Below are positions 1 through 11,064 of a stretch of DNA of 62,500 nucleotides, in pieces. The notes under the pieces were generated by a model. The model was not told where the DNA came from, did no database searches, and saw only the letters and a program-made list of their open reading frames with translations. How positions within the stretch are numbered: position 1 is the first letter of the stretch; each line of letters opens with the position of its first letter. The stretch comes from Symbiodinium natans (lineage: Eukaryota; Sar; Dinophyceae; Suessiales; Symbiodiniaceae). The position numbers were made by a program, and so were the translations under genes. Where the stretch lies: assembly GCA_905221605.1 (NCBI GenBank), contig CAJNDS010000317.1, positions 1 through 62,500 of the forward strand, in the 5' to 3' direction.

Positions 1-343
1 TTATTGGGGTCCGTATGACAAGGGATCCTACTGTTTGGGGTCAAAAATTAGGGGTCCCCGATTTTCGTAAAGTTCCATATGAACCTCTGCAGCATGAAAG
101 AAGACCACACCAAATGAGAAGGCTCAAAGTCCCCTGATACTTGATTGCCAACCTAGCTTCTCGATCACGCTCTCCATGACGCCTGGGCTCAGCATGAAAC
201 GCAGCGGACCCCAAACAAACCCTCCCAAACCCTAAACTCTGAACCCTGAATGCCCTGAATATGAAGACCCTGGAAATCCCTGCAAACCTTCAGGGAACCC
301 CAATCCCCCCTAGTTCTCTGACCACTTCCCCCCCTCCCCCCCC

Positions 344-2697
344 CGCAGGGTCCTGTCTTCGGCACCTTCACCTGGCCCTGGAGCATCTTCTGCAGCCACA
401 GCGCCTGGGAGCCCCGCTTAATTTCTCGGGTTTTCGAGACTTCTCTTAGCCAAGCTTTGGCCCAAACCGTGGCTTTTGGGATTCCGAGGTGTAGGGTCAG
501 CTTGAACCCCAAGTCCCTCCAATTTCTAACCTCCCCACCTGGTGGCTTTGGGGGCTCTGAGAGCGGGTTCTTTATTTAGGGCTTCAAGGGTTCTGCGGGT
601 GCCTGGAGCCCGTGGGTCAAGATGTTGTTGAAAGTTGAAACCTCGCAGCCAATGAAGGCGACGTCTGGGACCTGGGGCGGGATGATGTTGCGGAAGAGGT
701 ACAGGCCATCCTTCTGGATCCCGAGCTTCGACTGGATGACCTTGTCGAAGATGTCGTAGTTCTTCGTGAACCCTGTGCCGTACACCACCAGATCCGCATC
801 AAGCTCCGAGCCATCCACAAGCACGACCCCTGTTTGCGTGAACTTGTCTATTGCCCCGGAGATGACCTGGATCTTCCCAGCATTGACCATGTCCCGGAAC
901 TCGTAGTTGAGGATCTGGCCACCACTGAAGAGATCAGTATCAATGGCCTCCTCGGGAACCATACCTCTGGGAATCTGGAACTGGCCGCGAAAGAGGAGCT
1001 CCACGACCCGCCACCAGATCCACTTCACCGGGGCACACGTTCCGTGGAGCCAGGTGGCTGCGGCATTCTCCGCATGGTGGGGATGCAGGAACCAGTGTCC
1101 GAAACCTGGGCTGCTGCCAGGGATGTGACAAGAAGAACAACCATAAGCTTAATAAGAATACCCAATAAGAGTAGTAGTAATAAAATCATAATGACAATGA
1201 GAAAAATCATGATGAGAATGAAACAATTCAAGTTGCAATAGGAAAGTAAAATAATGGCAAATAGTAATGATAATCATAACACTAATGTTAATGATAATCA
1301 GAATGAATTTGTTCAAGTTCCTTAGAACAGAGGCCCAGGAACGGCTGTAGGTCGCATACTTGAAGGGGACCAGGTTCAGCAAATAGCGCGGCACGGGCCA
1401 GTGCCAAGACCTGCAGACGAGAGTGGTGGAGACGCCTTCCTTCGCTGCAGCGACGGCATTGTCGATGGCAGATTTGCCGCCCCCCACCACCACCACCTTC
1501 TTGCCCACCGCAACCTTGCGGTCTGTGAAGGTACTTGAGTGCAAGATCTGGCCCTTGAACTGGGAGGAGCCTCGAGCCACCGGGAGGTGCGGCGGCCAGC
1601 TGTACATGCCCGTTGCCACCACCAGGTAGTCAAAGGTCTGGGAGGACTGCTGCTTCTCCTTCTCGAAGACCACAGTCCAGCCACGCTTGCCACCGGCCGG
1701 CTGCAGCTCCAGGACGAAGGTCCTGAACTGAATGATGTCGTACAACTTGAAGGTCTTGGCGTAGAGCTCGATATAGGCTTGAACCTCGGAGCCCGCAGGG
1801 AAAAGGTCGCACCTGAAGTCGGAGGGGTATGGGAAGTCTGGGAACTCGTAGAGCTCCTTGGGCACCTGCAGGCCAAAGTCCGCGTAGTTCTTCTGCCACA
1901 CCCCCCCAACATTCTCGGACTTCTCGAAGATGGTGCAGCTCAGCCCAATCTCCGTGAGCCGTCGAGCCGTCTGCAGGCCAGCGACGCCCGCGCCGATGAT
2001 GGCAACCGACTTCACGTGGTCAAAGTTGCTGTCGGCCGGGGGAAGCACCGCCCTGGCAATCCGGTCGGCCAAGGTCTTCGCCTCCTCTGCACGTTTTAAA
2101 GGGCTTTAAGGGCTTAAGGGGGTTCGATGTGTGAAGGGTGTTAGGGTTTAGGGCTTTGGGATGGCTTCTGGGCTATGGTTTCAAGGACCTCTGTGTGCGT
2201 ATGACGCCCCCGCTATGGTCCCCTGTTGGGCCCCTGTCATGATACGGCCCCCCATCTTCATACCTGGGGCCCTACATGGTATAGGGATTATAGTAAGGAA
2301 TACTCTAATCCCTATTCAGGCCTGTTAGTATAAAGGGGGAGCATCCCAATCTGGCACCTTCTTTTTCAGTTTAGGGGTTTGGGCCTTGGGCACCCCGAGA
2401 GCCTAAACACAAAAAGCTACCATAACTTCTTGACGTCACCACTGAGCGGGCCTAAACCTGAAAGATTACACACGCCCCATGTGCCACACTTGCCAAGAAA
2501 CTTCGTCTGCAAGGAAACCCCCAAAAGTCTCCACAGCTAAGACTCCACTGCCCTAACATCCAAAAAAAACAAAACACCTAAAACCCTTACTCCCTAAAAA
2601 AACCCCAACCCCTAACAAAACATCCCTGAAGAATCCTGACACCCCTTGCCTGCGTGCTGGGGTGCAGGAGCTCGTAGATGCCGAGCACAAACTCGTC
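344..2697 (-). CDS. Flavin-containing monooxygenase-like gene, multi-exon
   Basis: FAD- and NADPH-dependent monooxygenase that would oxygenate soft nucleophiles; the substrate cannot be inferred. Exons on the minus strand: 2697-2650 (likely), 2084-1321, 1113-603, and 404 to about 344. Visible motifs, in order: FAD Rossmann site IIGAGVAGLQTARRL with GGVW after it, the FMO signature FKGQILHSSTF, NADPH site VVVGGGKSAIDNA, VVYGTGF, and the family-typical C-terminal part THGLQ|ALWLQKML split across the last intron. The reading frame is kept across the three introns (phases 0, 2, 0). Donors read 5' to 3' are GC, GA and GC; acceptors are AG, the first and last followed by G. About 440 residues can be assembled, normal for the family. 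The true start is not fixed: the frame stays open upstream of 2072 and no ATG is convincing there. The C terminus after VKVPKTG runs into heptamer-repeat DNA and is uncertain. Family call sure; ends unsure. Confidence 0.88.
2650..2697 (-). CDS. Short exon upstream of the FMO core
   Basis: A 48-base exon encoding DEFVLGIYELLHPSTQ. It is preceded by a pyrimidine-rich stretch ending in TTCAG and followed by CAG|GCAAGG, a GC donor. It is phase 0 at both ends and so splices in frame onto the monooxygenase exon beginning at 2084 (EAKTLADRIAR). This supports an N-terminal extension before the FAD site. The alternative is an exon of a separate gene upstream. Confidence 0.5.
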
Positions 2698-2718
2698 CTG
2701 AAGGAAAATGGCATTGAG

Positions 2719-2862
2719 GGTATAGGGTATAGGGATTAGGGTTTTGTAGGGTTTTAGGGATTAGGGTTTTGTAGGGTTTTAGGGTTTAGGGTTTAGGGTT
2801 TGGGGTTTAGGGTTTAGGGTTTAGGGTTTAGGGTTTAGGGTTTAGGGTTTAAGGGTTTTAGG
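2719..2862 (+). repeat. Interstitial TTTAGGG array
   Basis: Degenerate then near-perfect TTTAGGG heptamers, the plant/dinoflagellate-type telomere unit. It lies inside the FMO transcription unit, between the exon at 2650-2697 and the exons further upstream, so it is intronic. Confidence 0.9.
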
Positions 2863-2899
2863 GTTCAAATAGATGTAGATGGGCTTCGGAACTTACAAC

Positions 2900-3180
2900 C
2901 TTGCCGAGCACTAGTTGGGCAGGCTGTCCTGGTCCAGGATCCCATCATGGTTTGTCGTCGATCATCTGGAAGACCGACCCAGGATGGCCGGGTCGTCCAA
3001 GCTCCCAACTGCACAGGAAACTCCCGGGCCAAGGACTTGCTGGCAGCATACCAAGGGGGTCACTGGCAACACCCTCCCACGGCATGCTGGATGAAGATTT
3101 CGGCCAAGACTTGCTTCTCAGTCCCCTCGTACCTGGATAAAGCGACTTGGTTCTCGTCGTAGATGTTGAATCCCATGGTA
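2900..3180 (-). CDS. Probable exon cluster, 5' part of the FMO transcription unit or a separate gene
   Basis: Two protein-like stretches on the minus strand in different frames. The first begins ATG at about 3176 (MGFNIYDENQVALSRYEG) and could end at a TCCAG|GTACGAG donor. The second (QVLGPGVSCAVGSLDDPAIL, and in another frame PAQLVLGK before AAG|GTTGTAAG) lies at 3060-2900. The last donor is phase 0, as needed to join the exon at 2697. Frames overlap and exon borders are not resolved. No family recognised. Confidence 0.3.
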
Positions 3181-3591
3181 TGTCTGCGACGCTTCTACGT
3201 GTACTCGCTCTAAGCCGCTGCCACATGCAACGAGATTGGGGCTCAGGATCGGATCACACACGATTGTCATCTCAAGTCTAGCTACAGCGGGTTAATGCCG
3301 GCGGCCTGCACTGGCAGAATAGAATTAGAATCGCAAGGTTTTGGGCATAGGTCCTTCAGGGTTTTAGGGTTATACGCCGTCATGTGTGCACGCTATACAC
3401 TGCCACGTCCCGGCTCCTGAACCCTCCCCATACGAGCACAAAAAAACCTCCAAACCCTGCACGAGCAAAACTTATACCCTCAAACCTCTAAACCTCCTAG
3501 ACCCTAAACTCTCCTAAAACCCACCCTAAACACTAAACCCTAAACCCTAACCCTCCAAGCATCCTTTAAAATCCACTTAAAAACGGCTGGC

Positions 3592-3660
3592 CTTCTTGAA
3601 CTCGCGGATGCCGAATCGGAGCTTCCTCCGAATACGCAGGCGCAGCGCAGGCTTGCCAAG
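3592..3660 (-). CDS. Possible basic exon (orphan)
   Basis: Minus-strand stretch encoding LRLRIRRKLRFGIREFKK and ending at AAG|GCCAGC, a GC donor. It sits between heptamer-repeat blocks upstream of the FMO exons. The plus strand is also open over the same bases (LADAESELPPNTQAQRRLAK), so the strand is not certain. Confidence 0.25.
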
Positions 3661-3718
3661 CTCTAAACCTAAACCCTAAACCCTAAACCCCTAAACCCTA
3701 AACCCTAAACCCTAAACC
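3661..3718 (-). repeat. Interstitial CCCTAAA array
   Basis: About eight CCCTAAA heptamers with one-base slips, opposite in orientation to the block at 2719-2862. Confidence 0.85.
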
Positions 3719-6700
3719 TCAGAAGGGCTAATGCAGGAACCAGCCATGTTCGGCATTTCTCAACTCCAAGCCCCCAAAAGTACGACGCCAAAAGCAGTTC
3801 CCTAGGGTTTCGGGCTTAGGGTTCAGCATTTTAGGGATGCTGAAAAACCTCCATAAACCGGCCATTCCGGCTCAGACCTTGCAAAGCACATCATCCCACA
3901 GTCTCCGAAGCATCTGTCACAACAGAAGCCCTGCAAAGTAGCTTCGAAGACAACCTCCAAATCAGGAAAATCATCATAAAAATAGTAATAGCATTATTCA
4001 TAAGACTAATATTAATAGTTGTTATAATAATAATAATAAGAATAATAATAATAACAAGACAATAATAGTACTAATATTCCAAGCGGGGCCTGGGGCCAGC
4101 AAGGCTTCGGGCGCTGACCACGCAGCCCTGATGACTTCTGATGCCATGGCTGCTACGTGGGGGGGTAGCTAATTGACATACCAAAATTCAGAAGCAAACG
4201 CGTGATCACTGCTTAACAGCTTAACAGCTCCTCGGCCTGTATAGTCTTCACCATGGAATAAGGCATGTTCCTCAATTAAGTGGTGTCGGGCTGTCTGTGT
4301 TGGCAGCTAGGTCCGCACATGCCTGGTCTAACTTTCTCCACGCGCATCAAGCACTTAGACTGGCACACAATCGGGTCTGTTTGGGCAAGCGGCATGGACA
4401 CGTGGCGTGTCTCACCCTGCACGGCGCAAGCTACCTCCGTGACATAACATGTCCAAGGGTTTCGGACACGGAACACGCAAGCTTCGACCTCGAGGTTTGC
4501 ACCGCAAGCGGCTCGACGATTTGGGCATGCCTTCTTGAGGGTGGAAACTGTGACTGTGGTACCACAAGAGACCCGTGTTGCGAACTTTGCTTTCGCGACA
4601 TAGCTAGTGGAAAAGCAACATCGACAGCGCGGGCCTGCAAGGTGGGAAATGGCTCATCCATGTCAAACCGGGAGAGCCCTTCATGTTTTCTGAAAGCAAC
4701 AAATCCAACATGTGTCCTGCGCCGCCCAAGAATTCCATCCCGAAGAAACTTGTTCGAGACAAATGCACAGCAACTGCAATTAAGCGAACGTCGGCAAGAC
4801 TTATCAAAAGCAGAAGTCGGGGGAAACTTGTCGCTCGGTTTTCCGCACGGTCGATGGCAGCTACATCTGGCAGCGAGGGCTCATCCACATCAAAGGCCTG
4901 CGTAGAGAGGGGGGGAAGGGGAGGGGCTTGCTGCCATGCAGCATTACAGCGGCATGTACACGCGGACATCTGCAAGCTTGGCCGTACCACCACGATTTAT
5001 CGATCCTGTAAGATTCAAAGCCCTGAGCACGTCAACCTTCATAAGCAATTCTGACCGTGACGCAGCCGGACAAATTGCACACTTCTTCGCTCACGAGCTA
5101 CTTAGCGCAGGCGCTCAAACAGACAGGAAACATCCGACAATACACCACATTATCGAAGAGCTCGATCTACTAGGCAGGGCTCCTTTAACTTCACTTTTCT
5201 TCGGGCGCCAGGGTTGCGGGTTCCCCATATGCAGGGGAAGGATGAAGGGCAGCAACTGCATGTGCTGAGGCGAAGGCAGGAAGAGCCTTTAGGTGTGAGT
5301 ACGCAGTGAGGCTTGAAGAGTTTGTGGTGGAAGGTTTAGGGGATGCCCGCTACCGAAGCTCCTAAGCCCTGGACCGCTATCAAAACCCTGGTCTCTACAA
5401 ATCAACCGTCTCCAAGTATTCCTACAACGAGGCCCGGGCCCTTCCTCCGACTGGCTGGGGGCCCTGCAGAAAGACAAGCTCATGAGGTCACACCCCTCAA
5501 CTTGCCATGGAACACACAAACGCGCTGGGGTTCACGAAGCTGTTTGTAAGCAGCCAATGTGTTCAGCATCGCAGCATGGAGGCACGTGGATTGTTTCGCT
5601 GTATCGATTGTTTTGGTGCGCATGGCTTACAGGCCCATAGGTTTTCCATCGTTCCACTGTCTATAGCTGCCATGGTCCACAGAGCGAAGAACGCGAGCGC
5701 CAAGGACATACCTAAAAATCTAGAGGAGTAGGACTTCTGGTGCATCCTGACGAGGATCAGCATCAGTTCCACCTAGCCCTCTAGCGCGCCGATGGAGTGC
5801 TAGCTGCTTCTGGCCTTTCAAAGGTCGGCCATGTCGAAAAAGGATGACATTTCCATTGGCCTCGGCAGGGTGCTATCTGCCATTTGGGGCGCGCGTGCAC
5901 TTCGACTATCACCCTTGCCGGGCCCTCCCCTCACAGAATCTTCTCTCCGCATCCATCCTCCCACTTGTCTCTCCCAGGCCATGTCTTCTGTGGCGTGCTG
6001 TTTCGTATGTCTTGAAAGCTTTCAAGCGCGCCGCCCTTCCCGCTCTTCTCCCGCATTATAACGCAAACACACGTCTTCATTGTTCACCCCACTCCCCCCA
6101 GCTTCTTAATTTAGCTCTCAGATTCAAGATCCCGATCTTCAGCTCTCAAGGCCCCAAGAATGCTAAGATCCCGGACTCTTCAGCCCAAGGACAAGAGTCC
6201 TAAGGATCCAAGATCCTGGGTTGCTGAACGCCACGAGAACCCGGACCCCTGTTTCCAGGGACCAGGACAGAAAGCTCCGCTGGGACTTGGGACCCCCTCC
6301 CGGGACCCCTTGGACCCCATGGGACGGGCACATGGCTAAATCACCAAGTTTTTGCACGCCCACGGTCCGAAACCACACAGTCAGAGAGTATATGCTTGTA
6401 CGGTGGCCCAAGAAACATCAATGCACTAAAAGGATTTCACAGGCACAGCTGAGAATAAAGCCAGACGAGTTAGGCCCAGCGCGGCCTGAGTGAACACAGT
6501 GTGAACTGTGGAAACATCTTGCTGCACTGCAGTCACTGAAGTCACGGAAAGCTGTCTAATATGACTAGCTTAAGTCGAGGTGCACTCGTCGAAGACGACC
6601 GCGGAGGGGTCGCTGTTTGCGAAGTTCAATTGGATGCTTAATCCTGGGGCCCAGCGCTTGACCATAAACCAAATACTCCTTCTCTAAACCTGTCCGAGAT

Positions 6701-7000
6701 AGACTGAGCTTCTACGCAACGGCTTCATTCGGCAGCGATCGTAAAAATGGATGGACCGAGTCGGCCGCAGCGTCTATTATAAAGCATCATGAACAACTTG
6801 CAATCACCTGGACGCTGGCAAGCATCAAGCGTCCACATGAAGTTCTGCTGCAGAACGCGTATCCTGCAGCCAGCTCGCCTTGCAAAGCGTCATATGCTTG
6901 GCTTTGAGTTGGGAGCCATCTACACCTTAAATTTTAGCCAAAACAACTAGGCTGTGGACGACTTAGGAAAGTTTGAGGTTTAGGCCAGTCTGCAGTGGTG
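3719..7000. other. Region without a confident gene
   Basis: Holds an (AAT)n-like microsatellite at about 4018-4075. Long but unconvincing open frames lie on both strands at 4297-4993, where one frame contains AFDVDEPSLPDVAAIDRAE. An open stretch at 5831-6060 on the plus strand has two overlapping frames. Without splice borders or family motifs I do not call genes here. Confidence 0.5.
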
Positions 7001-7118
7001 ATTGCAACTGACAACCAGCCCCAGGCCCATCCTCAACCTTAACCCTAAGCCTGAAACCTTTCGATCTAAATCCCTAAACCAAAACCTTCATCCCTTAAAC
7101 CCAATACCCCAAACCCTG

Positions 7119-7229
7119 GCGATTCGTGGAGCCGCCAAGGTTCTCCAGAAGCTGCCAGAAGCTGCAGTTGTACTGCAGCTCATGAAGCGCCTACTCTGGG
7201 CACGATGTTTTTTCCGTCTTGGGGTTTAG
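7119..7229. other. Coding-like island, strand unresolved
   Basis: The plus strand reads GAAKVLQKLPEAAVVLQLMK and runs to a stop at 7229. The minus strand reads ALHELQYNCSFWQLLENLGG behind a good AGTAG|G acceptor. Both have protein-like composition with G/C-rich third positions. It is flanked by heptamer repeats, as other exons here are. Confidence 0.3.
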
Positions 7230-7454
7230 GACTCTTGGGCTTTGGGGTCTGGAGCGTCGTAGTCTAGGGTTGAAGCAGGTTTGAGAACAACTAGACCCCG
7301 CCAGTCACCTTGCAGGGCAAGCCCATATTGACTAACTGACTAACAAGCACGTCTCTGCACGGACTGCCTGAAGCACCCTAACCTCAATGCTGCACCATCT
7401 TGCCCTACAAGGGAAATAGGCCCAAAGCCTCACCACCTGACAGGCTCCTGCTGC

Positions 7455-7512
7455 CTGAAAACCATACTCCCAACATTCGAGAGGATGGCACTCTTCGCAA
7501 GCACACTCGACC
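7455..7512 (-). CDS. Short cysteine-rich exon
   Basis: Fifty-eight bases bounded by GATTAG|G and CAG|GCAGCAGG (a GC donor). In one frame it encodes VECACEECHPLECWEYGFQ, rich in Cys and acidic residues. It lies just downstream of the exon at 7572-7613 on the same strand. Phase 0 from that exon would select a different frame, so the reading is open. Family not recognised. Confidence 0.4.
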
Positions 7513-7571
7513 CTAATCACTCCAACCTTTGAAAATCGTGAAATCCCTCATCATTATTCGCCAAAGCATGC

Positions 7572-7613
7572 CTGGAGAAGGCAAAACGACATGACGCCCG
7601 CGCATTGCCAGTC
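7572..7613 (-). CDS. Short exon, 42 bases
   Basis: Bounded by CCCGGCAG|G and CTCCAG|GCATGC (a GC donor). Encodes DWQCAGVMSFCLLQ, phase 0 at both ends. The pattern matches the splice signals of the FMO gene. It probably belongs with the exon at 7455-7512 to one minus-strand gene. Confidence 0.4.
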
Positions 7614-8299
7614 CTGCCGGGGTCGTTCACGGGGTTTCGTGGTCATTGGCGGGGGCTGGCGCCCCCGAGTCGCAAAATCTCAACTCTAGTGTCGGGTTTT
7701 GATGGCCGGGGGGGGTTAGGGTTTAGGGGTTGCTAAGGTTTGTAGGGTTTATAGGGTTTATAGGGTTCTATGATTATAGGGTTTAGGTCTTAGGGGGGTT
7801 CCGGAGTTCAAGTGGGATGGCAATTTAAGCTAACTCTGGCGCTCCTGGACATGCGCTTCTCTTGCCGACTCGCTGGGCCGTGCTGCGGAAAGGCAGAAGG
7901 CCGTAACCTCACGGCCAAGAAACCGTGGCTTTGGGGATGTCAGAGTGGCTTTCGGGGGGGGGGGGGGGTCTTGGAGTTTAGGATTGAGTTACCACGATAT
8001 ACTTAAAAGGTCTAAAGGCAAATGTCATACCACTCACTAGGAAACTGTTCTCAAGTTCACGAACATGAACCCAACTTTAGGGGGTTTGGGGTTTCTGACA
8101 AATGAAACCCTGAACCCTAAACCTAAACCCTTCACAGCCCTACTTTTAACTATTGAGAACCTAAACCCTACCTAAACCCTAATTCCCCCAGAGCTCTTCA
8201 CGTACCAAAAGCCCAAAACCCAGGGGTTGAGGATCTAGGTTCGAGGGTTGGCTTCGGAGTTCAAATTTGGGGTGTTGGGTTGTGGGATGTAACTTCACC

Positions 8300-9570
8300 T
8301 TCACCAGGCTGCGAAAAGCGTCTTGGATCCTCACAGCAGCCTGTCAGTCTCGAGTGTTCGACGGTAATGTGACTCGCACATTGCTCGCATTCAGGGCTTT
8401 GAAGCTTGGGGGCCTAGCTTTTCCCACGCCCCCCCCTTTCATTTCCGCACAGGAACGTCCTACGACTTTGCGTCTTCAATGGCTCCGCCAGCACTTTGCA
8501 AGGCCCTTACAGACTGAGGGTATGATTGTGACCTGCATTTGGTCTTGCAAAAGTTGGTGCTCCGTGACAGAAGATTCTCCGTCAAGCCTGAATGATCCTA
8601 CGAGAGGAAAATTGCAATAGTCCCTAATCCAAGAATCTCAACTGCTACAAACCCCTGTCACGTGACTGCAAAAAACAATCGAAACATGCGTAGGCCCAAA
8701 CTTAAAGTTGTGGCAAATATTGAGCCCTTCCTTGAGTTTTTCGTAGGCGAAGAGGAAAAGAATGGACATCAAGTACATTTGCCGGGAACCCTACGAACAA
8801 TGCTGCAAAAAAGAGCCTCCGTCATAAAACATGTTGCAGACGCATCCCCAAATCATATAATTGACTCTGGACTACTGCACGCAGAAGAGCAAACCTTGCA
8901 CGCCCGAATTCGAAAATGGCCGGGAAAGCCCAGCAAACCATGCACGTTGAATGCCAAGCCACCCGTAAGCGTGCCAACCGTGCCACCCGTAAGCGTGCCA
9001 AGTGGGCTCCTGGGCAGTCGGGGGCTGAATGTTGAGGGTTGAGAGTTTAGGGCTTCATTGTCTCATTCTGCGCGGCCCTAAACCCCTAAAGCTTCAACCC
9101 TCACCCTCAAACCCCTGAGAGCGGCTGAATGCTCGCCACGCTGCGGAATGCAGACTGGATCCGCAGGGCCGCCTGTCAATCTCGAGTGTTCGATGGTAGC
9201 GTCAGAAGTTTTGAGCTAGCTTGGCTCGTGCATTGTTCGCAGTCAGGGCTTTGAAGGTTTGGGGCCCGGCTTTTCCCACGCGGCTCGCCCTTCTCGTTTC
9301 AACATTGGGGCGCCCTACGACTTTGCCCTGCCCCACTGCCCTGTCGGGTCTTCAATGGCTCCGCCAGCACTTTGCAAGGCGCCCCTGGCGCGTGACTGCA
9401 AGAAACAATAGAAACATGCGCGAGAAAATGCAAAAGAAAACAGAGGAAAGAAAAGGGCCTCCATCATAAAACATGTTGCAGACGCATCCCCAAATCAGAA
9501 CTGACTCCGGACTACTGCACGCAGAAGAGCAAACCTTGCACACCCGAATGCGAAACTGGCCGGAAAAGCC
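8300..9570. repeat. Local direct duplication, two diverged copies
   Basis: About 8310-8960 matches 9145-9570 in the same orientation. Shared blocks include CTCGAGTGTTCGA, CTTCAATGGCTCCGCCAGCA and GACTACTGCACGCAGAAGAG. Both copies keep a plus-strand frame with AACQSRVFDG and QWLRQHFAR, and near the end GLLHAEEQTLH. The duplicated unit may therefore carry plus-strand exons. Copy 2 is shorter by internal deletion. Confidence 0.75.
8662..9042 (+). CDS. ORF in the local duplication, unrecognised
   Basis: A 126-codon frame starting with ATG (MTAKNNRNMRRPKLKVVAN) and including IEPFLEFFVGEEEKNGHQVH. The second copy at about 9394-9600 has the same starting residues (TARNNRNM) but a stop soon after, at 9467. 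Intact in copy 1 and truncated in copy 2, so either copy 2 is decayed or the frame is fortuitous. The C-terminal part becomes proline-rich and repetitive. No family recognised. Confidence 0.3.
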   Translation: MTAKNNRNMRRPKLKVVANIEPFLEFFVGEEEKNGHQVHLPGTLRTMLQKRASVIKHVADASPNHIIDSGLLHAEEQTLHARIRKWPGKPSKPCTLNAKPPVSVPTVPPVSVPSGLLGSRGLNVEG

Positions 9571-9758
9571 AGGAAAGCCTCCTCAAGTCCCCAGGGAAAG
9601 TCCTTGAGCAAACCCTGCATCCCTAACCTGCTCCATGAGCGGGAGCAGCTAACAAAAAGCAGGCTTGGGCCGAAACTCTTGCTGTGGGCTGCTTACTTAC
9701 GTCAATGATCTCTGACCCGCAACTGGCTTTAGGGATTAAAGCGGGTCTTAGCCTGTAG

Positions 9759-9944
9759 GGATCTGTTGAGCGTGTTGAGCCTGTTGAGCCTGTCGAGGGC
9801 AAGCTTCGGCATGTAGTGACGTGGCGTATGAGGTTCTCCGACCATGTGTCTTCACACGCTTGTCGTGTTGTTGCCGATGGATTGGTCTATGATGCGCCCC
9901 TAGCTTTCGTGCCAGTTTTTACGCAGCTGGTGGCGCTTGGTTAG
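9759..9944 (+). CDS. Probable terminal exon, unrecognised protein
   Basis: An open stretch following the acceptor GCCTGTAG|GGA and ending in TAG at 9942-9944. It begins GSVERVEPVEPVEGKLRHVV, a short Val-Glu-Pro repeat, and continues through CRVVADGLVYDAPLAFVPV. Codon third positions are mixed but the composition is protein-like. The related sequence at about 22345-22385 has a two-base deletion here, shifting the frame. No family recognised. Confidence 0.42.
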   Translation, partial: GSVERVEPVEPVEGKLRHVVTWRMRFSDHVSSHACRVVADGLVYDAPLAFVPVFTQLVALG

Positions 9945-10036
9945 TAGGTTAAGGGACAGGGAGACAGCTTTTCGTACATCTCTTGTGGCAGATTGCTGCA
10001 CAGGCAGCTAAAGCTTCCTGAGTGCTACACTGCACC

Positions 10037-10162
10037 TATGCAAGACCGATTGGAAATGGGAAACGGGTTTAAGCTTCCGCCTGCTGACGCTCTTTTTGGT
10101 CTGAAAGGCACCACGCTCACCCAAGCCACTACACCGGAGGGCAGTCGCCTCAGCGTCACGTG
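10037..10162 (+). CDS. Possible small exon/ORF in duplication copy 1
   Basis: A plus-strand frame from ATG (MQDRLEMGNGFKLPP) to the TGA of SRLSVT, containing ADALFGLKGTTLTQATTPEG. Copy 2 has one extra base in this stretch and loses the frame. The minus strand also keeps a similar peptide in both copies (VTLRRLPSGVVA). The evidence does not settle which strand was coding. Confidence 0.28.
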
Positions 10163-10569
10163 ACGCCCAAGCCCTACACCCCAAAGCCGAAGCTGGAAAA
10201 CCGCTTGTGATCTGGGTCTGCAAAAACACATCTGCACAAATCCTCGGCACCCTTAAGCCTTCAGGCTTTCAAGGATTCGGTGCGAAAGCAGAGTGGGGGC
10301 TTTGCGGGTGAAGTGGGTTGCTCTTAAGGAACCCTCAAGGAGCACAAAGTGACGCACGTATTCAGCCTAGAATGACAAATAAGCCTGTCTCGGCTCTGAG
10401 GGCAAGAGGTTGTAGGCTAGCAACAGCCCAGCGAAGCTTGATGAACTCGACTCCCTTCAAGCTTCAATGTTCCCGTCAGGCTGTGGAGCACGTCTTAAGC
10501 CTCTCATCTCAGGGCCTTAACCCTCAAACCCTCAAACCCTAAAGCCCAAACTGAACCTTGCAGCCTTAA

Positions 10570-10683
10570 GTGCCAGCCACCCCTCAGGCTGTAGCCCAGC
10601 CTCTCATTGTCCAAGCGACAGCCACACAACGCGCAGTTGGCAGCGTCGCAGATGCCACCCTCACCGCCAGCCAGCAGACCTTT
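10570..10683 (+). CDS. Possible exon, Ala/Gln/Thr-rich
   Basis: The frame reads PATPQAVAQPLIVQATATQR and continues VGSVADATLTASQQ. Codon usage is protein-like and the stretch ends where degenerate TTTGGG repeats begin. In copy 2 (23351-23465) the same frame carries a TAA in place of a CAA, so that copy is broken. Confidence 0.35.
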
Positions 10684-11064
10684 GGTTTTGGGTTTTGGGT
10701 TGTGGGTTTGGGGTTTGGGGCTTGGGGTTTTGGTGGCGGGTTTAGGGTCTGGAATGGTCTGGATTTTGGGGGTTTATGATTTCGGGTGCATTTCAAGGTC
10801 AATGGTTCAGGGAGGTTGTGGTGCAGGAGAACAACGAATCTGGAAACCCCCCTCCGCCCGTAGCAGAAACGTCTGAACACTTCGGCCTCACCCTTAACAA
10901 GAGTGATTTAGCTCCCCCACACCGGCCCCAAACCCCCGAACCCAAAATCCAAATTTCTCAAAGCCCTCAGATCCCTAAGCCCTTGGACCTTTAAACCTCA
11001 AAGCAACTGTAACTGCCGTGCACGGATCAAGGAATCAGCAACGTCCTGGCCTGATCCTCGGGTT

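Noticed and set aside
1-100. GGGGTCC/GGGGACC-rich inverted segments here and near 2.25, 12.3, 26.7 and 29.5 kb as one MITE family
   Set aside because: Similar words recur, but I could not align the elements end to end or find common termini.
4297-4993. 202-codon plus ORF and 129-codon minus ORF
   Set aside because: Overlapping frames on both strands, no splice borders, no motif, mixed codon choice.
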